Source: Bacillus sp. ISL-18 (GTDB lineage Bacteria > Bacillota > Bacilli > Bacillales > Cytobacillaceae). From it: DNA of 64,000 nucleotides. The DNA is taken from contig NZ_JAGGQG010000010.1 in assembly GCF_018613415.1 (NCBI RefSeq), forward strand, positions 471,573 to 535,572, given 5' to 3'. Under the pieces are notes generated by a model. It was given only the letters and a program-made list of their open reading frames with translations, was not told the origin of the DNA and ran no database searches. Below, one piece after another: positions 63,095-64,000 of the stretch (its first letter is position 1; every line of letters begins with the position of its first letter). The position numbers and the translations under genes are program-made.

Positions 63095-64000
63095 TTATAA
63101 CAATTTACGCAAGTGATTCATTTCAGTAGCAATCGCTGCGGCCTTACTAAAGTTCTTTTCTCGTTCAGCTTCTTTTAGTTCCACTTCTTTTTCTTTTATC
63201 TTTAACAACTTTTGATAATTCAACACCTGTTTGATATAATCAGTTAATTCCTGACTAGTCAGTTCATCATTTATGGCCATCATTTCAATGTCTGCAACTA
63301 TTCTTCTAAGATTATCATCTTGAATATAGGTTAAAAATGCGCTGGTGTCAGGTTCTGCATGGTCCTCATAAAATCCTAACAGATAGGTTATTATTGCCTG
63401 ATGTTCATCCATATTAAACGTTTGTCCTGCAAGTAATTCCTGAACCTTATATGCTACATCTCGATCTTTAAGCATATGGGCAATTAACCGTCTCTCGGCT
63501 GTAAGATATGCCGGTTTCAGTCCTTCTGCCGGCTTAATAACTACCAAAGGCTTATGAGCCGGTTCCTTCGACCCGCTTGATTTTCTCTTTTCAGCAAAAT
63601 ATATTTGCTGCTGTTGCTGCTTTAATGCCTCTAATGAGAGCGAAAATTCAGCTGCCAGCTGTCTTAAGTAATGATCTCTTTCAACAGCCTTATCGAGTTT
63701 GCTGATCTCTTTGATTATTTGTTCGATGTATGCGAACTGATCTCCTTCAAGCTGAAGATTTTTTCCGCGGCGAAAGTAAAGAAATTTAAAGGCCATCCAG
63801 GTTAAACTTGCGCCAATTACATCATTACGGAACTTATCTGTACCATTCTTTTGAATATATTCATCAGGATCCAGACCATCTGCCATCATCGCGACCTTTA
63901 GTTGGAAGCCGGCTTCTTGAAGGTGATTCCCTGCCCGATAGGCAGCCTCGATTCCGGCCTTATCGGAATCATAGCAAATCGTTATCGTTTGAACATTTTG
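63095..64000 (-). CDS. dnaG: DNA primase DnaG, C-terminal part (cut by window edge)
   Basis: The last 301 codons of DnaG; the N-terminal zinc finger and most of the polymerase core lie beyond 64000. The first visible part is the TOPRIM end ITICYDSDKAGIEAAYRAG with its DxD, then MMADGLDPDEYIQKNG. The rest is the helical C-terminal helicase-binding domain (DHYLRQLAAEFSLSLEALKQ, then YLLGFYEDHAEPDTSAFLTY). It is the replisome primase and the first gene of the dnaG-sigA operon. Confidence 0.97.
   Translation of the reverse strand, partial: QNVQTITICYDSDKAGIEAAYRAGNHLQEAGFQLKVAMMADGLDPDEYIQKNGTDKFRNDVIGASLTWMAFKFLYFRRGKNLQLEGDQFAYIEQIIKEISKLDKAVERDHYLRQLAAEFSLSLEALKQQQQQIYFAEKRKSSGSKEPAHKPLVVIKPAEGLKPAYLTAERRLIAHMLKDRDVAYKVQELLAGQTFNMDEHQAIITYLLGFYEDHAEPDTSAFLTYIQDDNLRRIVADIEMMAINDELTSQELTDYIKQVLNYQKLLKIKEKEVELKEAEREKNFSKAAAIATEMNHLRKLL

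Overview
The window looks like a Bacillaceae chromosome (Bacillus, Neobacillus or Mesobacillus-like; the species cannot be named from this). From about 15 kb to the right edge the gene order is nearly that of the Bacillus subtilis yqgY-to-dnaG region. Recognisable genes include yqgX/W/V/U/T/Q, gluP, yqgO, yqgN, rpmG, yqgM, pstC-A-B-B, pbpA, yqgE, sodA, yqgC, yqgB, yqfZ, ispG, yqfX, yqfW, zur, yqfT, nfo, cshB, yqfQ, ispH, yqfO, trmK, cccA, sigA and dnaG. Insertions relative to that order are ldh, a DUF92 gene, a DUF4912 gene, a complete histidine-utilisation operon, an Fnr-type regulator beside sodA, zinc transporter genes behind zur, and an acyl-CoA dehydrogenase.

Bases 1 to about 14.8 kb are an AT-rich integrated element, almost all on the minus strand, cut by the left window edge. 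Read in transcription order it has a tyrosine integrase, a divergent Cro/C1-type regulator, three small early genes, a small DUF5659-like gene, a direct-repeat array upstream of a winged-helix replication-initiator-like gene, a 926-residue protein, a run of very small genes separated by terminators, an HNH nuclease, terminase small and large subunits, portal, prohead protease and the start of an HK97-type capsid gene. Only about 10 kb separates integrase from terminase, and no ordinary primase, helicase or polymerase genes are present. The layout fits a compact prophage or a capsid-forming phage satellite.

The most striking gene is the 926-residue protein at 7603-10383. It carries a DWDSD motif at residues 638-642, preceded about 45 residues earlier by FRNPHT. 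This is the pattern of two-barrel RNA polymerases of the YonO (SPbeta) and QDE-1/eukaryotic RdRP type. It is therefore a candidate single-polypeptide RNA polymerase or primase carried by the element, next to a candidate iteron origin and a region unusually dense in intrinsic terminators.

In the host part, several regulatory signals are visible. Six PhoP-type boxes at 10-11 bp spacing lie upstream of pstC, and a Zur box lies upstream of znuC. A leader-peptide/terminator arrangement precedes hutH. ispG has a 5-prime stem-loop leader, and a palindromic dispersed repeat follows ispG. The window ends inside dnaG, upstream of sigA.
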